DNA from: Vibrio neptunius
GTDB lineage: Bacteria; Pseudomonadota; Gammaproteobacteria; Enterobacterales; Vibrionaceae
NCBI RefSeq assembly: GCF_000967495.1
Contig: NZ_JXXU01000023.1
Span: 79,257-143,256 of the forward strand
Length of the DNA: 64,000 nt
Direction: 5' to 3'
Shown: positions 9,804-21,316 of the stretch, one piece after another
Layout of the letters: every line of letters starts with the position of its first letter
Position numbering within the stretch: the stretch's first letter is position 1
Program-made: the position numbers and the translations under genes
The notes under the pieces: model-generated
Databases searched by the model: none
What the model was told of the DNA's origin: nothing
The model's input: the letters and a program-made list of their open reading frames with translations, nothing else

Positions 9804-10415
9804 GTGAAAAAACTGGTTTGCTTCGTTCTAGCATCAATGCTCGCTGTTCCAGCAGCAATGGCTCAAGATCGATACATTTCTGATAAGCTATTTACCTACA
9901 TGCACTCTGGTCCTAGCAACCAATTCCGCATCATCGGCAGTGTCGATGCTGGTGACAAAGTGAAGCAACTTTCAACCAACCGCGATACTGGCTACACCCA
10001 GATTGAAGATGCCAAAGGTCGCAAGGGCTGGATAGAGAGCCGTTTCGTCACAAGACAAGAAAGTATGGCGCTTCGTCTGCCTAAACTAGAAAAAGAACTG
10101 GTCGATGTTAAGGGCAAACTTGCGAATGCACGCTCTAGCGCGGACCAGGAAAAAGCAGGGTTGGCAGATTCACTGGAAAACCGAAATCGTCAAATTGCTG
10201 ATCTTGAGAAGAGCTATGGTGAAATCAGTCAACAACTGACGGCTTCACAGGAAGAAGTTCGTAACCTACGTGCCAAACTGGACACTCAGAAAGATGATTT
10301 ACTACTGAAGTACTTTATGTACGGCGGTGGCGTAGCGGGTATTGGATTGCTGTTTGGCCTGATCTTGCCACACATTATTCCACGTAAAAAACGCTCTCCA
10401 TCGGGCTGGGCCTAA
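9804..10415 (+). CDS. TIGR04211-type SH3 domain and coiled-coil membrane protein (YgiM-like)
   Basis: This is an envelope protein of 203 residues. It has a signal peptide (MKKLVCFVLASMLAVPAAMA, cleaved after about residue 21), a bacterial SH3 domain (about 25-90, with YMHSGPSNQFRIIGSV and GWIESRFV), a coiled coil (about 95-165) and a C-terminal TM helix (about 170-190) ending in basic residues. This is the architecture of E. coli YgiM and of the TIGR04211 family. The start is a GTG at 9804 with an AAGGA ribosome site 6 bases upstream; the frame is open from 9735, but the upstream part lacks a signal-peptide start. A peptidoglycan-facing role is likely but unproven. Confidence 0.9.
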   Translation: MKKLVCFVLASMLAVPAAMAQDRYISDKLFTYMHSGPSNQFRIIGSVDAGDKVKQLSTNRDTGYTQIEDAKGRKGWIESRFVTRQESMALRLPKLEKELVDVKGKLANARSSADQEKAGLADSLENRNRQIADLEKSYGEISQQLTASQEEVRNLRAKLDTQKDDLLLKYFMYGGGVAGIGLLFGLILPHIIPRKKRSPSGWA

Positions 10416-10424
10416 ATACAGAAT

Positions 10425-10456
10425 ATAAAAAAGGTCGCCAAGGCGACCTTTTTTAT
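10425..10456. terminator. Bidirectional terminator between the SH3 gene and exeB
   Basis: AAGGTCGCC pairs with GGCGACCTT around a tiny AA loop, with an A run on the left and TTTTTTATT on the right. It serves the SH3 gene on the plus strand and exeB on the minus strand. Confidence 0.85.
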
Positions 10457-11232
10457 TATCCTTTCCAATCATACAAAGCTGGCACTTCAATCACCGAGCC
10501 TTTAAATAAAATCGCACTGCGCTGCGGTTCGATATGCTGGAGTTGAATGTCATTATTGATCCAGTCACCTTCACGATACTCGATGCCATTAACCTTCACC
10601 CAACGTTTATCAGGATTGCTTGAGTAAACATGGGTCTGGAAATTCATTGGCGGTAACTTTCCTTGCCACTGGCGACTGTGTATCGCAAGATCGGACGCCT
10701 TGCTGTCATCATACTTCGCCTCAGGGGTTGTACTTGATTCCAGAGCCGATTCAACCCGCATGGCAAGCTCAGGCGATAAACCTGATAAATCCAAGCCATC
10801 TAGTAGCGTATTGTTTTCTGACTTAGGAGTATGCTGAACACTCGGTTTTACAGATACCTGTGGTTGAGCCTTAGGAGTTTGATCTTGTTGACCTACCAGT
10901 TCTATACGATCAGTATCGGTCTTAGCATATTCATAAGTTTCACGAAGGTCACTAAATGATGGATAAAGCAAAGTTTGATACGCAAACGGGACTTCTAGCA
11001 CTTGAGGTTTCGCTTGATGACTTGCTTGCCATTCCACTCGTTGATCGAGGTAACTCCGGTATGTGCCTAGGGCTCCCGTTACCAACGCAGGGGCTACAAC
11101 AACCGTAGCTAATAACCAGCCTGATACAGTCCGTCGAGGTCGAGGATCATTGACCGACTGGTAAAGATTCATATTACTAAACGTCTGATGGTGTTGCTCT
11201 GAGTGTTCTAAAGCCTGCAGTACTTTTGACAT
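10456..11232 (-). CDS. exeB: General secretion pathway protein B (ExeB/GspB)
   Basis: This is the partner of ExeA in the inner-membrane complex that helps assemble the type II secretion secretin through peptidoglycan. The 258-residue protein has a short cytoplasmic N-terminus, one TM helix (about residues 38-57), a low-complexity Pro/Gln-rich periplasmic linker, and a conserved C-terminal GspB domain (about 195-258; NGIEYREGDWINNDI and AILFKGSVIEVPAL are typical). Its ATG overlaps the exeA stop codon as TAATG, so translation is coupled. The exeAB pair lies apart from the main secretion operon, as is usual in Vibrio and Aeromonas. Confidence 0.92.
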   Translation of the reverse strand: MSKVLQALEHSEQHHQTFSNMNLYQSVNDPRPRRTVSGWLLATVVVAPALVTGALGTYRSYLDQRVEWQASHQAKPQVLEVPFAYQTLLYPSFSDLRETYEYAKTDTDRIELVGQQDQTPKAQPQVSVKPSVQHTPKSENNTLLDGLDLSGLSPELAMRVESALESSTTPEAKYDDSKASDLAIHSRQWQGKLPPMNFQTHVYSSNPDKRWVKVNGIEYREGDWINNDIQLQHIEPQRSAILFKGSVIEVPALYDWKG

Positions 11233-12839
11233 TACGCTTTCTCCTCTGAGGCGGTTAACGAAGGGGCATGCTCTTGAGAGAGCTTTTCAAGACGCTCCAA
11301 GGTTCTTCGCCCTGCAATGCCATCAACATGGAGACCCTGCCATTGTTGGAATAGCTCAACCTTGCGCTTGAGCTCATGATCATAAGCCTCGGACTCCCCT
11401 TCCGACTCACCCAGAACTTTAGATAGACGTTCATCTAATTCAGCGATTGCTCGTCCTGACATATTAGGTTTAAGAGTCTGATGCCAGTAACTTTGCCAGA
11501 TCTGGTGATATTGCCCCTGCCAGAGCTCTTTGAGTTTGGTGATAGGCAATTCGATTCGCTCCATTCCTAACAATAGCTGAGCCGAATTCGGTGTAAGTTT
11601 ATATAGCACAGCATAACTTTGCAGGCCGTCTTTGCTGAGGGACAAGAGTACGGGAACATCCCCTTGCCTGAGCGTATTTAACGTGCCTCGTGATTGAGTA
11701 CAGCGAAACACACTTTGATCACTTTGCTGACAAAGACGCTCAGCGACAGATGCATTAAAACCCCATACATGGTAAAGCTGCGCAATACCCTGCTGAAAAT
11801 CCGTTGCACGAGCAAGAGTGGACTGTAGTTCAACAGGGAAGACTTCCTTTTCTAACACTTCAACATCTGACACTGGATACGCTTCACTCAGGTACGATTC
11901 AATTGACGCATTCAGAAACCTAGGAGTCAACCAATAACTACCGACAGCTAATATTGCCCCAACGGCAGCAGCGATAGTCAGAGGAGAACGGCGTGGCAAT
12001 GAAGGCGTAGAATGAACCGACTTATATGAGGTTTGAAAACTCATCACCTCTTCACAAGCCGCTTCGACACTAGAATGACTTGGTACCGTTTCACCAATAC
12101 TATACGCTCGTTTCAAAGCAGCATCACAAATCAGGTTAATCAGGCGTGGTATGCCCAGTGACTCAGTTGCAATATGTTTGAGTGACTTAGCAGAGAACAA
12201 ACTCACTTCACCACCCGCCAATTCAAGACGATACTGAATATAATTAGCGGTTTCTTTGCTATCCAATGGCAATAGGTGATATCGTCCCGTAATACGCTGC
12301 GCTAGCTGGCGTAATTGAGGCATCTGCAATTTCTGCTGCAATTCTGGTTGGCCAACGAGTAGCACTTTGAGTAGCTTCTGGTTGTCCGTTTCAAGATTGG
12401 TCAATAAGCGCAACTGTTCTAGCACTTCAGCGGACAAATGCTGTGCTTCATCAATCACCAGCAAAGTCTGAATACCATTCGCATATGTATTGAGCAGAAA
12501 TTCATGAATCTTCTGATTCAATTGTTTGAGCGTTGCGCCAGATTGATACTCAATAGAAAATTCATCGCAGATTGCTTCAAGCAACTCTATGCTTGAAAAG
12601 GTAGGGTTGAGGATTAAACCGGGCTGAGTATCCGTGCCGAGTGATTTCAGCAATGCACGTGCAACGGTTGTCTTACCTGTTCCCACTTCACCAGACAGCA
12701 TCGCAAAGCCCCCGCCCTCGCCAAGGCCCGCTTGTAGGCGAAACAGCGCTTCTTTATGCCTTTGGCTTTGGAACAGGAAACGAGAATTCGGCACAATCGA
12801 AAACGGCAGCTCTGTGAATCCAAAATGTTGTTTATACAT
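11232..12839 (-). CDS. exeA: General secretion pathway ATPase ExeA/GspA with peptidoglycan-binding domain
   Basis: This is an AAA-type ATPase of the ExeAB complex, needed for secretin assembly in type II secretion. The 535-residue protein begins MYKQHFGFTELPFS, the usual ExeA start. It carries Walker A GEVGTGKTT near residue 51, Walker B LLVIDEAQHL near residue 127, one TM helix near 290, and a C-terminal peptidoglycan-binding domain (VELFQQWQGLHVDGIAGRRTLERL near 490). The frame is open 20 codons further upstream, but the ATG at 12839 gives the family N-terminus. It is divergent from cca across 90 bases, so both promoters must lie there. Confidence 0.94.
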   Translation of the reverse strand: MYKQHFGFTELPFSIVPNSRFLFQSQRHKEALFRLQAGLGEGGGFAMLSGEVGTGKTTVARALLKSLGTDTQPGLILNPTFSSIELLEAICDEFSIEYQSGATLKQLNQKIHEFLLNTYANGIQTLLVIDEAQHLSAEVLEQLRLLTNLETDNQKLLKVLLVGQPELQQKLQMPQLRQLAQRITGRYHLLPLDSKETANYIQYRLELAGGEVSLFSAKSLKHIATESLGIPRLINLICDAALKRAYSIGETVPSHSSVEAACEEVMSFQTSYKSVHSTPSLPRRSPLTIAAAVGAILAVGSYWLTPRFLNASIESYLSEAYPVSDVEVLEKEVFPVELQSTLARATDFQQGIAQLYHVWGFNASVAERLCQQSDQSVFRCTQSRGTLNTLRQGDVPVLLSLSKDGLQSYAVLYKLTPNSAQLLLGMERIELPITKLKELWQGQYHQIWQSYWHQTLKPNMSGRAIAELDERLSKVLGESEGESEAYDHELKRKVELFQQWQGLHVDGIAGRRTLERLEKLSQEHAPSLTASEEKA

Positions 12840-12929
12840 ACTTCTCGTCTCTGGGAATTTACCGATAAGAAAAGTACCATTGCTGGCATAAATAGCCAAT
12901 TCTAAAATCCGAATTTAAGAGAGACATCT

Positions 12930-14141
12930 GTGCAAATATTTCTGGTTGGTGGTGCAGTCCGCGATAAACTGCTGAAAATCGACGTTTACGACCAAGACTG
13001 GGTAGTAGTTGGCGCATCGCCTCAGCTTTTGCTCGAACAAGGGTTTGTCGCTGTTGGAAAGGACTTCCCCGTGTTCCTGCACCCAAAAACCAAGCAAGAG
13101 CATGCCCTAGCAAGAACCGAACGCAAAACAGGTTCGGGCTACAAAGGCTTTGATTGTTATTTTGCTCCTGATGTCACCCTTGAAGAAGACTTAATCCGCC
13201 GAGATTTGACCATCAATGCAATGGCAGAAGATAAGCAAGGTCGGATTATCGACCCTTACGGCGGCCAAAAAGATCTCAATGATCGCGTTCTTCGCCACGT
13301 TTCAGGTGCTTTTACAGAAGATCCTCTTCGCGTACTCAGAGTCGCACGTTTCGCGGCGAAACTACATCACCTTGGTTTTACTATCGCCCCAGAAACTCAA
13401 CAGTTAATGGCTCAGATTGTCGAGTCTGGAGAACTTGCGCATTTAACAGCTGAGCGTGTGTGGCAGGAATGGCACAAATCGCTCTCAACCCAAGATCCGC
13501 AGGTTTTTCTATCGGTGCTACGCGACTGCGGTGCCCTCAAAGTGATTCTTCCTGAACTGGATCGCTTGTTTGGTGTACCTCAACCAGAAAAATGGCACCC
13601 GGAAATCGATACAGGTATTCATAACCTTTTAGTGGCGAAACAGGCCGCTTTGCTTAGCCCATCAACCAAAGTACGCTTTGCTGCTCAGATGCATGACTTA
13701 GGCAAAGGCGTGACACCAAAGGATGAATGGCCAAGTCATAAAATGCACTGTCATACAGGGCTGAAGCAGATTAAATCGCTGTGTGAACGTATCAGAGTCC
13801 CTAATGAATATCGTGACCTCGCATTGATAGTCTGTGAGCAGCACTCCAATATTCATCGAGCTGCAGAACTTCGCCCAGAAACCAAGCTCAAGGTTCTGAA
13901 CAAGTTTGATGTTTGGCGTAAACCAGAGCGCTTAGAAGACATTCTGATTTGTTGTATGGCTGATAGTCGTGGACGCACTGGGTTTGAAGATATCGACTAC
14001 CCGCAAAAAGCCATTTTTGAGCAAGCCTATCAAGCCGCACTTTCCGTCAACGTGCAAGACATTATTAAAGATGGGTTTAAGGGTGCGGTAATAAAAGAAG
14101 AAATGGAAAAGCGTCGGGTTGAGGCAATTAAAGGCGCTTAA
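12930..14141 (+). CDS. cca: CCA-adding tRNA nucleotidyltransferase with HD domain
   Basis: This enzyme adds or repairs the 3' CCA of tRNAs without a template. The 403-residue protein starts MQIFLVGGAVRDKLL, the class II nucleotidyltransferase signature (GGAVRD), followed by DQDWVVVG. RRDLTINAMA and the RVLRVARFAAKL segment are conserved parts of the head and neck. An HD phosphohydrolase domain (AAQMHDLGKG near residue 252, KMHCHTG near 273) marks the gammaproteobacterial type. The start is a GTG with AAGAGAG upstream. It is monocistronic, followed by a repeat array. Confidence 0.95.
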   Translation: MQIFLVGGAVRDKLLKIDVYDQDWVVVGASPQLLLEQGFVAVGKDFPVFLHPKTKQEHALARTERKTGSGYKGFDCYFAPDVTLEEDLIRRDLTINAMAEDKQGRIIDPYGGQKDLNDRVLRHVSGAFTEDPLRVLRVARFAAKLHHLGFTIAPETQQLMAQIVESGELAHLTAERVWQEWHKSLSTQDPQVFLSVLRDCGALKVILPELDRLFGVPQPEKWHPEIDTGIHNLLVAKQAALLSPSTKVRFAAQMHDLGKGVTPKDEWPSHKMHCHTGLKQIKSLCERIRVPNEYRDLALIVCEQHSNIHRAAELRPETKLKVLNKFDVWRKPERLEDILICCMADSRGRTGFEDIDYPQKAIFEQAYQAALSVNVQDIIKDGFKGAVIKEEMEKRRVEAIKGA

Positions 14142-14143
14142 GC

Positions 14144-14661
14144 AGATTCCCTACTCCTCCCTTCGTCAGTCTATGGAATGACAAAACCAATACTGTCATC
14201 CTCAAGAATGAGGAACGAATGAGTTGGGGATCTCTTAAAGAAAGCCGAATACTTGTTGAGATTCCCTACTCTCTCCTACGTCGCTCTATGGAATGACGAG
14301 TTAAACATAAGCTCAATTTTCTGCTGTCATCCTCAAGAGTGAGGAACGAACGAGTTGGGGATCTCTTAAGGAAAGCCGAATACTTGTTGAGATTCCCTAC
14401 TCTCTCCTTCGTCGCTCTATGGAATGACACGAATTCCAAACCCGTCATCCTCAAGAGTGAGGAACGAGCGAGTTGGGGATATCTTGAAGCGAGCCGAATG
14501 CTTAATGAGATTCCCTACTCTCTCCTTCGGCGCTCTATGGAATGACACGAAGTCCAAACCCGTCATCCTCAGTGAGGAACAAACGAGTCGGGGAACTCTT
14601 GAAGCGAGCCGAACGCTTGAGAAGATTCCTTACTCTCTCCTGCGTCGCTCTATGGAATGAC
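14144..14661. repeat. Tandem array of palindromic intergenic repeats between cca and eno
   Basis: Two half-units alternate. Half A begins AGATTCCCTACTC and ends CTATGGAATGAC; half B begins GTCATCCTC, contains GAGGAACGA, and ends GGGGATCTC. A and B are imperfect reverse complements, so each B-A unit of about 115 bases can fold into a long hairpin. Half A occurs at 14144, 14259, 14390, 14508 and 14623, with spacings of 115, 131, 118 and 115. Four half B copies lie between them. A single unit of the same family is at 18782-18867. Short open frames cross the array, but they are translations of the repeat. The array fills the otherwise gene-free stretch 14142-14671. Confidence 0.9.
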
Positions 14662-14671
14662 AAATTCTAGA

Positions 14672-14698
14672 TAAAAAAATGCCCCGCTATTGCGAGGC
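14672..14698 (-). terminator. Terminator of eno
   Basis: On the minus strand GCCTCGC pairs with GCGGGGC (one G-T pair) around AATA, followed by ATTTTTTTAT. It lies about 35 bases past the eno stop. Confidence 0.85.
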
Positions 14699-14730
14699 AT
14701 TCAAAGCTTAGATTAACCATCTACGAGAGA

Positions 14731-17820
<3,090 letters not shown>

Positions 17821-17910
17821 TTATCGCCACAACGTGAAATCTATCACACTGCTATTTTTTATTTTTTGCTTCAAATCAAATTCAAGCAGCTCGACACACT
17901 GGGTTTATTG

Positions 17911-18705
17911 TTACGATTCTCGACGTTTCACCTCATCCCACATGCCATCGAGTTGCTGTAAGTCGAAATCTGTCAACTGCTTACTTTGTTCAGCAACCAT
18001 CTTCTCAACCCCTTTAAATCGCCGAGAGAATTTGAGATTTGCTTTACTTAATGCCGATTCAGGATTTTGCCCAAGATGCCGACTTAAGTTCACGACTGCA
18101 AACAACAAATCCCCCAGCTCAAGTTCAACTTTTTCATCATCAGGGGACACCTGCAGAGCCTCATCCATGACTTCATCAACCTCTTCGCGTACCTTGTCTA
18201 CAACCGGGCCTAGCGAGTCCCAATCAAAGCCAAATTTGGCACATTGGTTCTGAATTTTGTTGGCACGTGAAAGCGCTGGGAGCGAACTCGGTATTGAGTC
18301 TAGGATACTTTGTTCTTCTTTGCCCAATTCAGCTTTTTCTTTGGCTTTTTCTGCTTCCCAGTTGGCGTTGATTTCTTCGTCTGATTCGAATTCAATATCA
18401 GAAAAGACGTGGGGATGACGGCGAGTCAGCTTCTCATTGACCGTGTCAACAACATCGACGAATTCAAATAACCCCTGCTCTTTCGCCAACTGGCTGTAAA
18501 AGATAACCTGAAACAACAAATCCCCGAGTTCTTCCTGCAGATTCGGCCAATCACGATTGTGAATTGCATCCACCACTTCATACGTTTCCTCAATCGTATG
18601 CGGGACAATCGTGTCAAAGCTTTGTTTTAAATCCCACGGGCAACCATTCTTAGGGTCACGAAGCTGCGACATTATCGCTTCTAGTCGTTCAATCGGGTGA
18701 TTCAT
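17911..18705 (-). CDS. mazG: Nucleoside triphosphate pyrophosphohydrolase MazG
   Basis: MazG hydrolyses NTPs and dNTPs to monophosphates and pyrophosphate. In E. coli it lies beside relA and mazEF and affects (p)ppGpp levels. The 264-residue protein contains two MazG helical repeats: the first with [27 protein letters not shown] and [17 protein letters not shown] (about residues 22-80), the second with [13 protein letters not shown] and [18 protein letters not shown] (about 165-210). The EExxE...ExxD metal-binding pattern is visible in both. It lies downstream of relA, but a terminator and repeats separate them. No mazEF toxin-antitoxin genes are present. Confidence 0.95.
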   Translation of the reverse strand: MNHPIERLEAIMSQLRDPKNGCPWDLKQSFDTIVPHTIEETYEVVDAIHNRDWPNLQEELGDLLFQVIFYSQLAKEQGLFEFVDVVDTVNEKLTRRHPHVFSDIEFESDEEINANWEAEKAKEKAELGKEEQSILDSIPSSLPALSRANKIQNQCAKFGFDWDSLGPVVDKVREEVDEVMDEALQVSPDDEKVELELGDLLFAVVNLSRHLGQNPESALSKANLKFSRRFKGVEKMVAEQSKQLTDFDLQQLDGMWDEVKRRES

Positions 18706-18735
18706 AATCTTTGTTCCTTTAACCCTATCTATCTA

Positions 18736-18772
18736 AAGAAAAAGGTGAGCGGTACAAACCACTCACCTTTAA
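18736..18772 (-). terminator. Hairpin terminator upstream of mazG
   Basis: AAAGGTGAG and CTCACCTTT form a 9-bp stem with an inner GGT/ACC pairing; on the minus strand it is followed by TTTTCTTT. It would stop transcripts arriving from relA. Confidence 0.7.
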
Positions 18773-18781
18773 TTGTTATCT

Positions 18782-18867
18782 ATCATCCTAAAGAGTGAAA
18801 CGAATTGAGATCTCTAATTACTTTAAGAGATTCCCTATCGCGTTCGTCCCTCACTGTAGGGAATGAC
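18782..18867. repeat. Single copy of the palindromic repeat seen before eno
   Basis: It has the same layout as the array at 14144-14661: an ATCATCCT...AGAGTGA half ending GAGATCTC, then AGAGATTCCC and an end at GGGAATGAC. The two halves are imperfect reverse complements. Confidence 0.75.
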
Positions 18868-18907
18868 CGCATTCATTTTTACTTTCACTAAGTAATTGTT
18901 ACTCTAA

Positions 18908-19023
18908 CAAGGCAACAAGTTTTCGCGACTCCTGAGCATAGCTCGCCTATGTGATGAGGCTGGGCCGGCATTCCGGAGTATGCGCAGGCAACAACGCTAT
19001 CAGCTTCAAGTATGACGAGAATT
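18908..19023. repeat. Vibrio-type intergenic element directly behind the relA stop codon
   Basis: The element is about 116 bases. On the minus strand it starts immediately after the relA stop and reads AATTCTCGTCATACTTG at its beginning. It contains internal inverted sequences such as GCATAG...CTATGT and CCGGCATTCCGG. A diverged relative lies directly behind the lepB stop (29205-29319). The stretch 18706-19023 holds only the terminator and the two repeats, no gene. Confidence 0.65.
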
Positions 19024-21243
19024 TTAGCCTAGGCGTTTTACCGACATAACATCTTTAATCTGTTCAACTCGCTTCGACACACGCTGCAGAATCTCAATAT
19101 TGGTGACCTCTAGATCAAAATCCATAATCGATAGCTGCTTGCGATAATCAACACGACTTTTCATACTAGTCACTTTGATCTTCTCGTTAGCAAACAAGGT
19201 GGTGATGTCTTTCAGTAATCCGCTGCGCTCCATCGCTTCTACACGAACTGTCAGGATATAAGAACCAACAAAGCCACTCCCCCAAACGGTATCAATGATG
19301 CGTTCTGGTGCATGATGGCGCAACTCTTCAAGCTGTTCACAGTCAGCGCGATGCACTGAAATACCTCGACCTTGGGTGATATAACCTGAGATTTCATCCC
19401 CTGGAATAGGCTGACAACAGCGCGCAAGATGCGTCATCAGGTTATCAACCCCTTCCACAACGACTGCGTCTTTCTTAGGACGACTTTGCGCTGGTGCTTT
19501 AGTCTCTGCTTCTTGAAGCTTTTCTAATGCTTGTTGATCTTCTTCCTCGGCGGTTGGCTTATTGACCAAGGCATTGATGTGGTTGATAACTTGGTTGATA
19601 CGTAAGTCACCACTTCCGATACCAACGTACAGTTCATCAGTGCTATTGACGTTAAAGCGCTTCAACGCATACTGCTCTGCATCTTTTAAAGTCGCACCAA
19701 TTTTCTGCAATTCAACTTCGAGAATATCTCGCCCTGCTTCGACGTTTTTCTCTCGTGATTGTTTACGGAACCAAGCATTGATCTTAGCGCGCGCACGACC
19801 AGAAGTCACAAACCCCATTGATGGATTCAGCCAGTCTCGAGAAGGGTTCGGCTCTTTAGCAGTAATAATCTCGACCTGATCTCCCATAGAAAGCTTATGA
19901 GTAAACGGTACGATGCGGCCCGCAACTTTAGCGCCAATACAACGATGGCCGACTTCAGAGTGAATGTGGTAAGCAAAATCAAGTGGCGTAGCACCCATTG
20001 GTAAATCGACGACATCGCCACGAGGCGTGAAAGCATACACTCGGTCATCAAATACCTGACTGCGCACTTCATCAAGCATCTCGCCCGAATCAGACATTTC
20101 TTCCTGCCAATCGAGCAGTTTGCGCAGCCACGTGATTTTCTCATCGTACCCACTGCGACCGCCGCCACCTTCTTTATATTTCCAGTGCGCAGCGACGCCC
20201 AATTCCGAGTCTTCGTGCATATCTTTGGTACGAATTTGAATCTCGATGGTTTTCCCTTCGGGGCCAAGAATAACGGTATGAATTGACTGATATCCGTTTG
20301 GTTTTGGATTCGCGACGTAATCATCGAATTCACTTGGCAAATGCTTGTACTTAGTATGCACCGCACCCAAAGCCGCATAACAATCCTGAAGCTTATCAGC
20401 AATGATTCGAACGGCTCTAACATCAAACAGCTCATCAAATGCCAGACTCTTCTTCTGCATTTTGCGCCAGATACTATAGATGTGTTTAGGACGACCGCTC
20501 ACTTCCGCATTAATGCCTGAAGAAGTAATTTCATTAGAAAGGTCATTAACAAAGTCTGTAATGTACTGCTCTCGAACAATGCGACGCTCAGATAACTGCT
20601 TCGCTATTTGTTTGTAAGTCTCAGGTTGCTGATAACGGAACGCGTAATCTTCGATTTCCCACTTAAGCTGACCAATACCAAGACGATTGGCCAAAGGCGC
20701 ATAGATGTTTGAACATTCTTTCGCTGCTGCCTGACGCACTTCGTCCGGAGCCTTCTTGACCTCAATCAGGTTACAGATTCGTTCTGCAAGTTTTATCACC
20801 ACGCAGCGGAAGTCATCCACCATAGCCAATAGCATGCGGCGAACATTATCTACTTGAGCAGAAGCTGCGCTACCCTCCATAGTGACATTGAGTTGGCCCA
20901 GTGCAGCCATTTCTTCAACACCGTCAATCAGCTTGATCGTTTCTTTACCAAAATCCTCTTCCAAAACTTCGCGTTCGTATGCACCGCTGGACACCACTGG
21001 GAACAACAAGGCAGCCACTAACGTGGCTTTGTCCATGGAAAGGGTGATGAGGATTTCGATCATCTCTCTACCACGCCACAAGAGCAATGGTCCGCGATCG
21101 TTGTCTTCAAGAATCGTTTCGCAATGGCGGTACACCTCTTTAAGGCGCTTCGCGACTTTCGTGTCCTGCTCTAAGCTAGCAATCCAATTATCTAAATCAA
21201 ACTGTTCATCTTGGTTCAAATGTGCGCTTCTTACCGCAACCAT
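19024..21243 (-). CDS. relA: GTP pyrophosphokinase RelA, (p)ppGpp synthetase I
   Basis: RelA is ribosome-associated and makes (p)ppGpp when uncharged tRNA enters the A site. The 739-residue protein has an N-terminal pseudo-hydrolase domain in which the HD metal motif is replaced (LLFPVVSSG near residue 82, FP instead of HD), which marks RelA rather than SpoT. The synthetase domain carries RVRII...YAALGAVHTKYKHLP and GYQSIHTVI (about residues 275-325). A TGS domain follows (DRVYAFTPRGDVVDLPMG, about 410), then a Cys-containing region (HLARCCQPIPGD near 611) and a C-terminal ACT domain. The ATG has an AGGACA ribosome site. It lies just downstream of rlmD, as in related bacteria. Confidence 0.97.
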   Translation of the reverse strand: MVAVRSAHLNQDEQFDLDNWIASLEQDTKVAKRLKEVYRHCETILEDNDRGPLLLWRGREMIEILITLSMDKATLVAALLFPVVSSGAYEREVLEEDFGKETIKLIDGVEEMAALGQLNVTMEGSAASAQVDNVRRMLLAMVDDFRCVVIKLAERICNLIEVKKAPDEVRQAAAKECSNIYAPLANRLGIGQLKWEIEDYAFRYQQPETYKQIAKQLSERRIVREQYITDFVNDLSNEITSSGINAEVSGRPKHIYSIWRKMQKKSLAFDELFDVRAVRIIADKLQDCYAALGAVHTKYKHLPSEFDDYVANPKPNGYQSIHTVILGPEGKTIEIQIRTKDMHEDSELGVAAHWKYKEGGGGRSGYDEKITWLRKLLDWQEEMSDSGEMLDEVRSQVFDDRVYAFTPRGDVVDLPMGATPLDFAYHIHSEVGHRCIGAKVAGRIVPFTHKLSMGDQVEIITAKEPNPSRDWLNPSMGFVTSGRARAKINAWFRKQSREKNVEAGRDILEVELQKIGATLKDAEQYALKRFNVNSTDELYVGIGSGDLRINQVINHINALVNKPTAEEEDQQALEKLQEAETKAPAQSRPKKDAVVVEGVDNLMTHLARCCQPIPGDEISGYITQGRGISVHRADCEQLEELRHHAPERIIDTVWGSGFVGSYILTVRVEAMERSGLLKDITTLFANEKIKVTSMKSRVDYRKQLSIMDFDLEVTNIEILQRVSKRVEQIKDVMSVKRLG

Positions 21244-21316
21244 TGTCTTTGTCCTGTTATACTTTTTTCTTCGACCTAACCCACAGTGAGACCCTGCTCG
21301 AAAGGGTAAGTTCGCA

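Noticed and set aside
14266..14660. Three short frames of 62-78 codons between cca and eno
   Set aside because: They translate the tandem repeats and resemble each other only for that reason; no ribosome site or family match.
14144..14661. CRISPR array
   Set aside because: Units are long, palindromic and nearly identical throughout; there are no unique spacers and no cas genes.
19827..20438. 203-codon frame inside relA on the same strand
   Set aside because: Shifted frame of relA; composition is not protein-like.
17911..21243. mazEF toxin-antitoxin genes between mazG and relA
   Set aside because: The gap holds only a terminator and repeats; no coding frame fits MazE or MazF.
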